Positions 33,268-41,553 of a stretch of DNA of 64,000 nt are shown piece after piece. Each line of letters starts with the position of its first letter. Positions within the stretch are counted from its first letter, which is position 1. Source of the DNA: Burkholderia sp. OK233 (GTDB lineage: Bacteria > Pseudomonadota > Gammaproteobacteria > Burkholderiales > Burkholderiaceae); NCBI RefSeq assembly GCF_900230185.1, contig NZ_OCSR01000001.1:4092001-4156000 (forward strand), in the 5' to 3' direction. The translations under genes and the position numbers were made by a program. The notes beneath the pieces are model-generated. The model made no database searches and was not told where the DNA came from. It was given only the letters and a program-made list of their open reading frames with translations.

Positions 33268-34392
33268 GGCGGTTTCAAAATACAAGTGCAACAGCCTCAG
33301 TTAGGATGCGTTGCATGGGAAAAATATACGAACATCTGGGCGCCGAAGAGCGCGGCGTGATCTTTGCGATGAAGATGGAGAACCGCAAATCAAGCGAGAT
33401 TGCGCTTGCTTTGCAGCGCTCGCGCAGCACGATCAGTCGGGAGTTGAGGCGCAATAACTGGAAGCCGAAGCACGAGCGCAGCGCGCTGGGCAGGCCCCCG
33501 GTTGCGGGTGGATACAATGCAACATCCGCCGGGCGCAGAGCAGCGCAGCTTCGCCGTAAGCCGCGTCGCGAGCGCAAGCTCCAGCCTGAAGGAGCCCTGT
33601 GGTCTGAAGTGCGTCAGCATCTGGACGAGTGCCACTCTCCCGAACAGATTTCTGCCGAACTCAAACGTACCCATCCAGACGAACCCGCCTTGAACGCCTC
33701 ACATGAAACCATCTACAACGCCATCTACGCCATGCCACGCGGCGAGCTCAAGCGCGAGCTGGTGGGCCTGTTAAGACAGGGGCGTAGTACGCGCAAGCCG
33801 CGCACGCGAGGCGAGGACCGGCGCGGCAAGCTGGTCGATATGGCCAGTATTCATATCCGGCCTCCGGAGGCCAATGAGCGGCTGATTGCGGGGCATTGGG
33901 AAGGCGATCTGATCAAGGGGGCGGGCAACCGTTCAGCCGTGGGCACACTGATCGATCGCAGCACGCTGTTCGTGATGCTGGTGAAGATGGAAGACAGCAC
34001 CGCTGAGGCCGCGCTGAAGGCGTACAGCGCGGCGTTTGCGCCGCTTGATCCGGAACTGCTCAAGACCCTGACTTACGATCAGGGTAAGGAAATGGCTCTA
34101 CATAAGAAGCTGGCAGAGGCTACAGGTATCAAGGTCTACTTCTGTGATCCGCATAGCCCCTGGCAACGCGGTATCTGCGAGAACACCAACGGGCTGCTGC
34201 GCCAGTTCCTGCCCAAAGGAGCAGACCTGTCGAAGTTCTCGCAGCGCGAGCTTGATGCGATCGCGCTGAACCTGAATCGGCGACCTCGAAAAACGCTTGG
34301 CTGGCGCAGGCCTGGAGAAGCCTTCATTGAAAACTGCGCCAGGCAAGGAATTGTTATTGACCCGGCTGTTGCACTTGGTATTTGAAACCGCC
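33268..34392 (+). mobile_element. IS30-family insertion sequence with CCT target duplication
   Basis: Length 1125 bases. Terminal inverted repeats begin ggcggtttcaaa (33268) and end tttgaaaccgcc (34392), matching 26 of 29 positions. CCT at 33265-33267 and again at 34393-34395 is a 3-base target duplication, normal for IS30. The target is inside the palindromic core of the repeat. A single intact transposase fills the element and its stop lies inside the right repeat. Confidence 0.92.
33306..34385 (+). CDS. IS30-family transposase
   Basis: Predicted 359 residues, intact. An N-terminal helix-turn-helix (NRKSSEIALALQRSRSTISREL, about 26-47, quoted in family form as SSEIALALQRSRSTISREL) binds the ends. 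The DDE catalytic core is complete: D201 in HWEGDL, D258 in TYDQGKE, and E292 in GICENTNGLLRQF, with the 33-residue spacing usual for IS30. ATG 33306 is used; ATG 33315 is possible. The coding sequence runs into the right terminal repeat. Confidence 0.94.
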   Translation: MRCMGKIYEHLGAEERGVIFAMKMENRKSSEIALALQRSRSTISRELRRNNWKPKHERSALGRPPVAGGYNATSAGRRAAQLRRKPRRERKLQPEGALWSEVRQHLDECHSPEQISAELKRTHPDEPALNASHETIYNAIYAMPRGELKRELVGLLRQGRSTRKPRTRGEDRRGKLVDMASIHIRPPEANERLIAGHWEGDLIKGAGNRSAVGTLIDRSTLFVMLVKMEDSTAEAALKAYSAAFAPLDPELLKTLTYDQGKEMALHKKLAEATGIKVYFCDPHSPWQRGICENTNGLLRQFLPKGADLSKFSQRELDAIALNLNRRPRKTLGWRRPGEAFIENCARQGIVIDPAVALGI

Positions 34393-34556
34393 CCTACTTT
34401 TCTTTGCGGCATGCAAAGAAAAGTAGGTGCCGCCCCGCACAGGGGCAACGCTAATAGACCACTAACAATGCAAGGAAAGGCACCAAAGCCGGAACAAGGA
34501 AGGGCCAAAGCCCTAAGAACACTGACAAGAAGCGCCGCGAAGGCAAAACCTCAACC
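34393..34556 (-). repeat. Long intergenic repeat, copy 2, outer fragment
   Basis: The reverse complement carries the same order as copy 1: ttgccttcgcggcg, gtgttcttagggctttggcc, gttagtggtctattagcg, gcccctgtgcggggcggc and the cctacttttctttgc core. It contains an internal duplication of ggctttgg..ccttccttg not in copy 1. It lies just downstream of the minus-strand MFS gene and in that gene's orientation, mirroring copy 1. Confidence 0.8.
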
Positions 34557-34578
34557 ATTCCCACCGCCGCAGGCCCTC

Positions 34579-35832
34579 TTATCTAACAGCCGACTTCCCA
34601 TCCCCCAAAGGCGCAGCCTCATCCCCAGCAGCTGCATCCCGCGTCTCGGGCATCGCGGCCCACACCAGCAGCACAGCAAGCGCGCCCGCAGCGGCAAGTC
34701 CAAAAAAGCTGACCGCATTGCCGAAATGATCCGCCACAAACCCGGCCGCCGTCGTGCTCAAAGTCGCCCCAATCCCGGCAGCCAACCCAAACAACCCAAT
34801 GCAAAGGTTATACCGCCCCTTCCCGCCGGCGACATCGGCGGCAATCAACGGCAGCATCACACCGAACACGGCCGCGCTCAGGCCGTCGAGCATCTGCACC
34901 GGCACCAGCAAATAAGGGCTGCTGATCCCGGCAAACAACAACGCCCGTATCGGCAACGCCGAAAAGCCAAGCAGCAGAATCGGCCTGCGTCCCCACCGCT
35001 CGGCAGAGCGCCCAACCCATGGCGACATCATCGCCACAATCGCCTGCGGCACGATGATGCACGCGGCAATCACGAGCTGCACGTTGTCGCCCATGCCGGC
35101 CGTCACTTCGCCAGCGGCGAGATTCAGCATCGCCGCATTCGACAAGTGAAACAGCACGATACAAGCCGCAAACAACAGCATCCGCTTGTCACGCAACAAC
35201 TCGCGCAAACTCTCGCGCCGTTCGATCTGCGCCGGTGTCGGCCCAGCTTTCGGGAGCTCGATCGTATCGGTACGCTGAATCATCGTCAGCGCAAACAGCG
35301 CAGGGACGGCCAGCGCGGCGGTCAGCCAGAACACCGCGCGAGGCGAATAGTATTCGCCGAATACGCCCATCAACCCCGCCGCGACGGCGCTGCCGATCGA
35401 CGCCCAGCGCGCATTGCGTCCCAGCCGGTCGCCCAGATTCGCGCGCCCCACCAGGGCGAACGAAATCGCGGCCAATGCCGGCGTCAACATGCAACTGGCA
35501 AAACCGTGGAACACCTCGGCGGCAATCACCGGCAACACTGTCGGGCTCGCGGCGAGCAGCACCGCACTGAAGATGATCGCGAAGATCGCCCATGCGGCAG
35601 CGCCTTTCTTGTTGCGCAACGCGTCGACGGCAGCGCCGCCCGGCACCTGGCTCACCATCGCACTAATAGTGCCGACGGACAGCGCCATGCCGATCTCGCC
35701 CTGGGTCCACTTGTGCGAGGCGAGGTACGACGCAATGAACGGCCCGAAACCCGTCTGCACGTTGGCAACGAAGAAATTCAGCCAATCGAGTGCGCGCAGA
35801 CTGCGCGCGGTGACCAAAGTGCGGCCTGTCAT
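34579..35832 (-). CDS. MFS transporter
   Basis: Predicted 417 residues from ATG at 35832, in a 4-base ATGA overlap with the upstream lipoprotein gene. A longer frame to 36318 is an artefact of high GC. Twelve membrane helices, with LNFFVANVQTGFGPFIASYLA near 15-35, SQVPGGAAVDALRNKKGA near 60-77 and GRSAERWGRRPILL near 255-268 as loop motifs. The substrate is unknown. Coupling to a PRC-barrel lipoprotein is unusual. The last 80 or so codons are G/T-rich on the coding strand. Confidence 0.82.
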   Translation of the reverse strand: MTGRTLVTARSLRALDWLNFFVANVQTGFGPFIASYLASHKWTQGEIGMALSVGTISAMVSQVPGGAAVDALRNKKGAAAWAIFAIIFSAVLLAASPTVLPVIAAEVFHGFASCMLTPALAAISFALVGRANLGDRLGRNARWASIGSAVAAGLMGVFGEYYSPRAVFWLTAALAVPALFALTMIQRTDTIELPKAGPTPAQIERRESLRELLRDKRMLLFAACIVLFHLSNAAMLNLAAGEVTAGMGDNVQLVIAACIIVPQAIVAMMSPWVGRSAERWGRRPILLLGFSALPIRALLFAGISSPYLLVPVQMLDGLSAAVFGVMLPLIAADVAGGKGRYNLCIGLFGLAAGIGATLSTTAAGFVADHFGNAVSFFGLAAAGALAVLLVWAAMPETRDAAAGDEAAPLGDGKSAVR

Positions 35833-36809
35833 CGGGCCGCCCGTGCGTTGGAACCCGCCGTGACTGTGGCCGGCGCGGCAGAGGTTGCGGCAGAGGCTGC
35901 GGCGGCGGGAGCAGGTGCGGGAGCGGGAGCGGGGGGCGGCGCGGGCGACACCGCGCGGATCGGCTTGTCGCTGGCGTACGGCGGCGTCGCGTTGATCTGC
36001 GCATCGCTCAGATCGATCAGCGGATGCAGTTCCTTGTCTTTCGTGACGAACCGCAGCGCCGACCAGTTGGCGGCAATCGTGCGCCGCTCGGTGCTGACCA
36101 TGCCGTTGACGTCGAGCACGACCGCCTGCGGCTGCGCGTTGGCGTCGATCAGCACGTCGATCACGCGGCCGACCTTGGCGCCGTTCGAGCGCTCGACGTC
36201 GGCGTCGATCAGCGGCAATTGCACGCCGGCGGATTTCGCCGCGGGAGTCGGCGTGGCCGTCGCGTTGAGTGTGATCGGCGCAGTCTTCGCGGTCGGCGTG
36301 AAGCGGAACGCGTTCCACGGGAAATTGACCTTGCGATCGCCGACGCCGAGGAAACCCTGCAGATTGACCACTATTTCTCGGGGCTTGCCGCTCGCATCGG
36401 CGATCAGATCGACCGCGCGGCCCACTACCTTGCCGTCGGGCTTCTGCACTTCGCTATCGAGCAAGGCGCGCGCCTCGCTGCGCTCGATCGTGCGCAGCAC
36501 AATCAGCGGCGGGGGCGCGGGCGGCGGCGGCGCGGGCGTGGCGACCGGCGGCGGAGGTTCGACCTTGCGTGGCTTGACGACCGGCTTCCTGGGCTTCTTC
36601 GGCTGTTCGGGTTCGGCCGCTTCAGTCTCGGCCGGTTCCGGCGCGGAGGCGGCTACGGGCGCGCTCGCGGGTTCGACGGGCATCACCGTGGCATCGACAA
36701 TCGGCGCCTGCTGCGGACCCCACAGCAGGCTGCAACCGGACAGCGCGAACAGCGCGAACACAGCAAGAATCAGAAGACGCCAGGCAGGACGCGAAAAACC
36801 GCCGCTCAT
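35829..36809 (-). CDS. PRC-barrel lipoprotein with proline-rich linker
   Basis: Predicted 326 residues from ATG at 36809, favoured by GGAG nine bases upstream; an ATG at 36824 adds five residues. The lipoprotein signal ends ALSGC (Cys at about 26). A Pro/Ala/Glu-rich linker (about 45-105, with PPPPVATPAPPPPAPPP) would cross the periplasm. Two PRC-barrel-like beta units follow: VVGRAVDLIADASGKPREIVV near 130-150 and VGRVIDVLIDANAQPQAVVLDV near 215-235. The C-terminal tail is again Pro/Ala-rich. PRC barrels are small interaction domains. The gene overlaps the MFS gene, so the two are translated together. Confidence 0.75.
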   Translation of the reverse strand: MSGGFSRPAWRLLILAVFALFALSGCSLLWGPQQAPIVDATVMPVEPASAPVAASAPEPAETEAAEPEQPKKPRKPVVKPRKVEPPPPVATPAPPPPAPPPLIVLRTIERSEARALLDSEVQKPDGKVVGRAVDLIADASGKPREIVVNLQGFLGVGDRKVNFPWNAFRFTPTAKTAPITLNATATPTPAAKSAGVQLPLIDADVERSNGAKVGRVIDVLIDANAQPQAVVLDVNGMVSTERRTIAANWSALRFVTKDKELHPLIDLSDAQINATPPYASDKPIRAVSPAPPPAPAPAPAPAAAASAATSAAPATVTAGSNARAAR

Positions 36810-36824
36810 CAAGAAGGACTCCAT

Positions 36825-37326
36825 GGGCCAGTGCGGACGGGCGCTGTGGGCCGCCGCCGTTAAGACACTCAGTTACGTCAGGTAAGGGCCAGAGTGTAAC
36901 CCGCGGCGCCGGGGCGGCCCGGTTTTGCAGGCTTTCTGACAGGTGTCCCCGGCGCACGATTCATGCCGCGTTACGCGTTTCTGGCCGCGACGTATGCCCG
37001 TTTTTGCGCGCTGAACCCCTCAAAACCCTTTCACAACCCGATGACAAACCGTAGGTGTAAACACGCGGAGCGTCCCCATGGTTTGCCGTCCCTTAAACGA
37101 TATAAGCATCGCGACATGTCGAGCATGCCATTCATGCGATGGGAGACATATTTGTGTTGCCCTACATTTCGGGACAGCAAAAGAAGAACGGAGCATGCGG
37201 GTTGTGGACGCATCGCAAGCCGACGTTCAAACCTTGCCACACCACATTAGATCAACGCAACGAGACGAACCTGATGGCGGCCGGAAACCGGGCCGTTTCA
37301 GCACGCTGATAAAGGAGGCACTCATC
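36825..37326 (+). other. Long leader/intergenic region before the purine-type permease
   Basis: About 500 bases between divergent genes. Near its right end is an ideal aaaggagg ribosome-binding sequence (37311-37318). I looked for purine, xanthine or guanidine riboswitch cores before the permease and did not recognise one. The ORF that starts at 37078 in this region is only an upstream extension of the permease frame. Confidence 0.45.
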
Positions 37327-38709
37327 ATGATGGAACCCCACGCCCAACCGATTTCTGAAGTCGGCGCCGAATCATTCGACGGAAAGGGCTTTCTCGACCG
37401 TTACTTCGAAATCTCTTCACGCGGCAGTTCGCAGCGTACGGAAATTGTCGCGGGCATCACGACCTTCCTCGCGATGGTCTATTCCGTGTTCGTCGTGCCG
37501 GGCATGTTCGGCAAAGCGGGCTTCGACACCAGCGCGGTGTTCGTCGCCGTGTGCCTGACCACCGCCTTCGGTTCGCTGCTGATGGGGGTCTGGGCGCGTC
37601 TGCCGATCGCGATCGGTTGCGCGATTTCGTTGACTGCGTTCACCGCGTTCGGCCTCGTACTCGGTAAAGGTCTGCATCCGAACGTCGCGCTCGGCGCGGT
37701 GTTCCTGATGGGCGTTGTCTTCACCGGGATCTCGGTGACGGGCGTGCGTTCGTGGATTCTGCGCAATCTGCCGACGGGCATCGCGCACGGCACGGGCATC
37801 GGTATCGGCCTGTTCCTGCTGCTGATCGCCGCGAATGACGTGGGTCTGGTCGTCAAGAATCCGGGCGCCGGCTTGCCGGTGGCACTCGGCAATATCACGG
37901 CGTTGCCGGCGATCATGTCGGTGGCGGGTCTGGCTGCGATTTTCGGTCTGGTGCGCCGTCGCGTGCCGGGTTCGATCCTGATCGTGATCGTCGCAATCTC
38001 GGGGATTGCCTTGGTGATCGATCCGGCGGTGGCGTTCCACGGTGTGTTCGCCGTGCCGTCGCTGAGCGCACCGGGTCACAGTTCGCTGATCGGCGCGATG
38101 GACATCAAGGGCGCGCTGTCGATGGCGGTCCTGCCTAGCGTGCTGGCACTCGTGATGACGGCCGTGTTCGACGCAACCGGCACGATTCGCGCCGTTGCCG
38201 GACAAGCCGGTCAACTCGACGAAAACGGCCGCATCATAAACGGCGGCCGTGCCTTGACGGCGGATTCGCTGAGCTCGATTTTCTCGGGCCTGCTCGGTGG
38301 TGCACCGGCGGCTGCCTACATCGAGTCGACGGTCGGCGTGGCAGCCGGCGCGAAGACGGGGATGGCGGCAGCGGTGGTCGGTCTGCTGTTCCTCGTGGTG
38401 ATGTTCTTCTCGCCGTTGGCCAGCCTCGTGCCTTCGTATGCAACGGCTCCGGCGCTGATGTACGTCGGTCTGCTGATGCTCTCGAACGTGAGCAAGCTGC
38501 ACATGGACGACATGGTCGACGCGATGTCGGGCCTGATGTGCGCCGTGTTCATCGTGCTGACCGCCAACATCGTGACGGGCATCATGCTCGGCTTCGCGAC
38601 GCTGGTGATCGGCCGCGTGGTGAGCGGCGAGTATCGCAAGCTGAACGTGGGCACGGTTGTCATCGCTGTCGTGCTGGTCGGCTTCTATCTCGGCGGCTGG
38701 GCGATCTGA
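37327..38709 (+). CDS. NCS2/AzgA-type purine (adenine/guanine/hypoxanthine) permease
   Basis: Predicted 460 residues from ATG 37327, with aaaggagg eight bases upstream. Family features: FEISSRGSSQRTEIVAGITTF near 17-37, MVYSVFVVPGMF, GIGIGLFLLLIAANDVG near 155-171, TAVFDATGTIRAVAGQAG near 280, and GGAPAAAYIESTVGVAAGAKTG near 327-348, which is close to the AzgA-like branch of nucleobase:cation symporters. About 13 membrane segments are expected. The gene stands alone, so the physiological purine cannot be read from context. Confidence 0.87.
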   Translation: MMEPHAQPISEVGAESFDGKGFLDRYFEISSRGSSQRTEIVAGITTFLAMVYSVFVVPGMFGKAGFDTSAVFVAVCLTTAFGSLLMGVWARLPIAIGCAISLTAFTAFGLVLGKGLHPNVALGAVFLMGVVFTGISVTGVRSWILRNLPTGIAHGTGIGIGLFLLLIAANDVGLVVKNPGAGLPVALGNITALPAIMSVAGLAAIFGLVRRRVPGSILIVIVAISGIALVIDPAVAFHGVFAVPSLSAPGHSSLIGAMDIKGALSMAVLPSVLALVMTAVFDATGTIRAVAGQAGQLDENGRIINGGRALTADSLSSIFSGLLGGAPAAAYIESTVGVAAGAKTGMAAAVVGLLFLVVMFFSPLASLVPSYATAPALMYVGLLMLSNVSKLHMDDMVDAMSGLMCAVFIVLTANIVTGIMLGFATLVIGRVVSGEYRKLNVGTVVIAVVLVGFYLGGWAI

Positions 38710-38918
38710 TTCTGCCGCATTGCGTTTTGCGCGATTTGCTGTAACGGGAGAGTGGGGCGGGCTTACCTTGCCGCTTCGCCCGAACGTGTAGTCGGTTGTT
38801 CTCCACCTTGACGCGGCGTGTTGCAGGGTTCGATCTGCGATGCGCCGCGTATCTTTTTGCAGCGTCCCCTTCGCACCGTCCTCTTCCCGCGCGCTTTGAG
38901 AAAAGCACGTACCTGTCC

Positions 38919-38946
38919 TTGACATCCCCGCGCGTGTTTCTATACT
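38919..38946 (+). promoter_or_regulatory. Sigma-70-type promoter of the arsR-like gene
   Basis: A perfect -35 TTGACA (38919-38924) and -10 TATACT (38941-38946) with 16-base spacing. The expected start of transcription, about seven bases after the -10, falls at or next to the ATG at 38954, which implies a leaderless mRNA. Confidence 0.8.
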
Positions 38947-38963
38947 TAACCTCATGGTTAAGT
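38944..38963. promoter_or_regulatory. Operator-like palindrome over the -10 box and start codon of arsR
   Basis: ACTTAACC and GGTTAAGT are perfect 8-base arms around TCAT. The dyad covers the end of the -10 element and the ATG itself, an ideal place for autorepression by an ArsR-family protein. Confidence 0.7.
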
Positions 38964-39379
38964 TTAATGAAGTGCTACTCGATCGCACCTTTGCCGCGCT
39001 GTCCGATCCGACGCGGCGTGCGTTGCTCGCGCGTCTGTCCGAACTGAACGATCTGTCGGTCAGTGAGCTCGCCGAGCCGTTTGCGATGTCCTTGCCCGCA
39101 GTGATGAAACACCTCGACGTGTTGTCCGAGGCCGGTCTCATCACGCGCCGAAAAACCGGGCGCACGGTGGCGTGCCGCCTGTCCGCCGGACCGATGGAGG
39201 AAGCCATGGAATGGCTCACTCGTTATCAGCGCTTCTGGTCCGAATCACTCGATCGTCTTGCTGCATTCGTCGAAGAGGAAACCCCATGTCCACCAAACCC
39301 AGCCTTACCCTCCAGCGCCGAATCAACGCCGCGCCCGCCAAAGTCTTCCGCGCCTGGACGGAAGCGGCGCAACTCATGA
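38954..39379 (+). CDS. ArsR-family winged helix-turn-helix repressor
   Basis: Predicted 141 residues. The fold is clear to about residue 110: LDRTFAALSDPTRRALLARLSE near 9-30 and LSVSELAEPFAMSLPAVMKHLDVLSEAGL near 33-61 (recognition helix). The metal-binding ELCVCDL box is absent, as in the SdpR-like/AHSA1-linked group. The last 30 residues are Pro/Ser-rich and are read through the start of the next gene, overlapping it by 94 bases. The transcript appears leaderless and autoregulated. ArsR plus AHSA1 plus DUF899 is a common gene trio of unclear role. Confidence 0.85.
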   Translation: MVKFNEVLLDRTFAALSDPTRRALLARLSELNDLSVSELAEPFAMSLPAVMKHLDVLSEAGLITRRKTGRTVACRLSAGPMEEAMEWLTRYQRFWSESLDRLAAFVEEETPCPPNPALPSSAESTPRPPKSSAPGRKRRNS

Positions 39380-39714
39380 AGTGGATGCATCCGGGCGATG
39401 CCGAGGTGACCCGTGCGGAACTGAGTGCGCGCATGGACGGGCGCTACGCGATAAGGTATCTGAAGACGGACGGCCGGGAACTCGAGGTCAGTGGCCAGTA
39501 TCTGGAGGTGGTGCCGGACGCCAAACTGGTGTTCACGTGGGCATGGCGTTCGAGTCCGGAGCAGGAGTCGCTCGTCACGGTGCTGTTGCGCCCGGACGGC
39601 AACGGTACCTTGCTGACGCTCACGCATGAACAGTTCGTCGACGAAGAAACGCGCGACCACCACCAATTCGGCTGGAGCGGTGGCCTCGATTCGCTGGAAC
39701 GCTACTTCGCCTGA
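39286..39714 (+). CDS. AHSA1/SRPBCC-family protein
   Basis: Predicted 142 residues from ATG 39286, with gaagagg upstream. It opens LTLQRRINAAPAKVFRAWTEA and ends DHHQFGWSGGLDSLERYF, both signatures of the Activator-of-Hsp90-like START/SRPBCC superfamily, which forms a ligand-holding beta/alpha cavity. It lies inside the 3' end of the arsR-like gene (94-base overlap in another frame). The ligand is unknown. Paired ArsR and AHSA1 genes are frequent in proteobacteria, and the regulator presumably controls this gene. Confidence 0.87.
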   Translation: MSTKPSLTLQRRINAAPAKVFRAWTEAAQLMKWMHPGDAEVTRAELSARMDGRYAIRYLKTDGRELEVSGQYLEVVPDAKLVFTWAWRSSPEQESLVTVLLRPDGNGTLLTLTHEQFVDEETRDHHQFGWSGGLDSLERYFA

Positions 39715-39767
39715 ATCCGCTGGATTTTGCTCTATCAAACCTGTACGACGCAGAGAAGGAGACGCAC

Positions 39768-40502
39768 ATGGATCCGCAACACAGTATCGGCACCAGGGAA
39801 GAATGGCTGGCCGCCAGCAAGGCGCTTCTGGTCGAAGAGAAAGCGTACACACGCGCCGGCGACGAACTTGCCCGCAAACGCCGGGCGCTGCCCTGGGTGA
39901 AGGTCGACAAGACCTATGTATTCGACACGCCGCAAGGCCGCAAGACCCTCGCCGAGCTGTTCGGCGGCCGTAGCCAGTTGATCGTCTATCACTTCATGTT
40001 CGGGCCGGATTGGGAAGAGGGCTGTTTCGGCTGCTCGTTCGTGTCGGATCACATGGACGGCATCCTGACGCATCTTGAACATCACGACGTATCCTACGTG
40101 GCGGTCTCGCGTGGGCCGCTCGCGAAGATCGAGGCTTTCAGAAAACGGATGGGCTGGAAGTTTCCGTGGGTGTCGTCGAATGAGAGTGACTTTAATTTCG
40201 ACTATCACGTGTCATTCACGCCGGAGGAGATCGCCAGCAAGAAGGGGTTCTACAACTTCACCGAGCAGGATGTCGGCATCGACGAGCTACCCGGTCACAG
40301 CGTGTTCTACAAGGACGCAGCGGGCGACATCTATCACACGTATTCCACCTACGGACGCGGCGGCGAGCAGTTCCTCAGCGCGTACGCGCATCTCGACGTG
40401 ACGCCGAAAGGCCGCGAGGAGAAGAAGAATATGGGCGAGTGGCTCAAGCATCACGATCGCTATGAGGAGAAGGCGAGCGGTTGCGCCGCGTGCGGCTCTT
40501 GA
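39768..40502 (+). CDS. DUF899 thioredoxin-fold protein
   Basis: Predicted 244 residues with aaggag upstream. Family features: GTREEWLAASKALLVEEKAYTR near 8-29 and FGPDWEEGCFGCSFVSDHMDG near 80-100, with a CxxC-like GCFGCS pair in a thioredoxin-like fold, FNFDYHVSF near 143, and a C-terminal SGCAACGS. The function of DUF899 proteins is not established; some are described as AhpC/TSA-like. It follows the AHSA1 gene by 53 bases and likely belongs to the same unit. Confidence 0.85.
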   Translation: MDPQHSIGTREEWLAASKALLVEEKAYTRAGDELARKRRALPWVKVDKTYVFDTPQGRKTLAELFGGRSQLIVYHFMFGPDWEEGCFGCSFVSDHMDGILTHLEHHDVSYVAVSRGPLAKIEAFRKRMGWKFPWVSSNESDFNFDYHVSFTPEEIASKKGFYNFTEQDVGIDELPGHSVFYKDAAGDIYHTYSTYGRGGEQFLSAYAHLDVTPKGREEKKNMGEWLKHHDRYEEKASGCAACGS

Positions 40503-40530
40503 CGCGCGCCGGCAAGGAATCAGCGGGACG

Positions 40531-41376
40531 TCATGCCCCTTTGCGTCCCGCTTCATAAAACAGCGCGAACAACTCCGATTGCGAGTTGACGTTGAGCTTC
40601 GTATAGATGTGCTTCTTGTGCGCGCGCACCGTCTCGAACGAGATCGTCAGTTTCTCCGCGATGGCGCGCGTTGAAAATCCGCTCAGGGTCAGCATCGCCA
40701 CCTCCACTTCTCGCGCGGTGAGCGACGAGCGGCCGCCCACCGACGACACCTGCTCGAAACGCGCGGCATAGGCGGGCGTGTCAGCTGGGGCGCCCGTGTT
40801 GATCGCTACTTGCGTCACTGCCTCGTTCGAGGCCGGCTCCGGCGCATCGAATGCCTCATACGGCAAGCGCTGCCGCAGTAGCGCGATCACCCATGGCGCA
40901 CAGAGCGCAAGCACCGCCAGGTCGCGCTCGCCATAGCGCTGCGTTGCGCCCAGCGAGAACGCCAGCGTATGCCTCGCGTCTATCATGTAGTTAAAGTGCA
41001 CTTCATCGCCGACGATGTTTTTCCTGAAGTACCGCTGGTAGTAGTCGGTCATCGAGAAGTTGTCGGGCGCGACATCCGCCAGCGTGACGAAGCCCGATGC
41101 GGGCTTCTCGGTCGCGGCGATATAAAACGGGTCGAGTTGATAAAGCGCGGCGAGATAGTCCTGGAACATCGCGTCCACCGTGCCGTCCGGTGTGGGTGAT
41201 TCGGCGCAGACGAGCGGCGCCACGCCAGGTGCGAAGCGCAGGGCGACCCAGTTGTCGAACACGACATAGCGTTCGAGCGCGCGTGTGAGGCGGGTCCAGA
41301 ATTGCGCGCTGTCGAGTGCTTCGATAACCGCGCCGATCTCGCGATGAAAGGCCAGATCGCGCCATTCGAGTTCCAT
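40531..41376 (-). CDS. LuxR-family transcriptional regulator
   Basis: Predicted 281 residues. The C-terminal GerE helix-turn-helix is clear: SLTAREVEVAMLTLSGFSTRAIAEKL near 217-242, SFETVRAHKKHIYTKLNVNSQSEL near 246-270. The N-terminal 180 residues form a probable ligand-binding domain (MTDYYQRYFRKNIVGDEVHFNY) without the conserved residues of acyl-homoserine-lactone sensors, so it is not a clear quorum sensor. Divergent from a nitrilase gene and a permease, it likely regulates them. Confidence 0.85.
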   Translation of the reverse strand: MELEWRDLAFHREIGAVIEALDSAQFWTRLTRALERYVVFDNWVALRFAPGVAPLVCAESPTPDGTVDAMFQDYLAALYQLDPFYIAATEKPASGFVTLADVAPDNFSMTDYYQRYFRKNIVGDEVHFNYMIDARHTLAFSLGATQRYGERDLAVLALCAPWVIALLRQRLPYEAFDAPEPASNEAVTQVAINTGAPADTPAYAARFEQVSSVGGRSSLTAREVEVAMLTLSGFSTRAIAEKLTISFETVRAHKKHIYTKLNVNSQSELFALFYEAGRKGA

Positions 41377-41504
41377 GCGTGCTCCGTTGAGGGTAACCCT
41401 GCCGGGTGATTACGGACAAAAATATGTCTGGTAATAATAGGCCCAACCTGAAACGCGGGCGCCTGACAACAGCCGCTATTTAACGCGAAGCAGACCGGCA
41501 ATGG

Positions 41505-41538
41505 GACCAGAGTAAGTGCTAAAGCGCCAACTCTGGTC
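41505..41538. promoter_or_regulatory. Inverted repeat upstream of the nitrilase gene
   Basis: gaccagagt (41505-41513) and actctggtc (41530-41538) are perfect 9-base arms 16 bases apart, ending 15 bases before the ATG. It may be an operator of the divergent LuxR-type regulator or a leader hairpin close to the taggaga ribosome-binding sequence. Confidence 0.45.
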
Positions 41539-41553
41539 GACATAGGAGACAAA

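Noticed and set aside
31687..34392. Composite transposon
   Set aside because: The two insertion sequences belong to different families and carry no passenger gene; each has its own junction in the repeat.
34297..36885. 862-codon plus-strand open frame
   Set aside because: Antisense to the MFS and PRC-barrel genes; no family resemblance, composition typical of GC-driven open frames.
36885..37326. Purine or xanthine riboswitch before the permease
   Set aside because: No conserved core or aptamer-like hairpin set could be recognised by eye.
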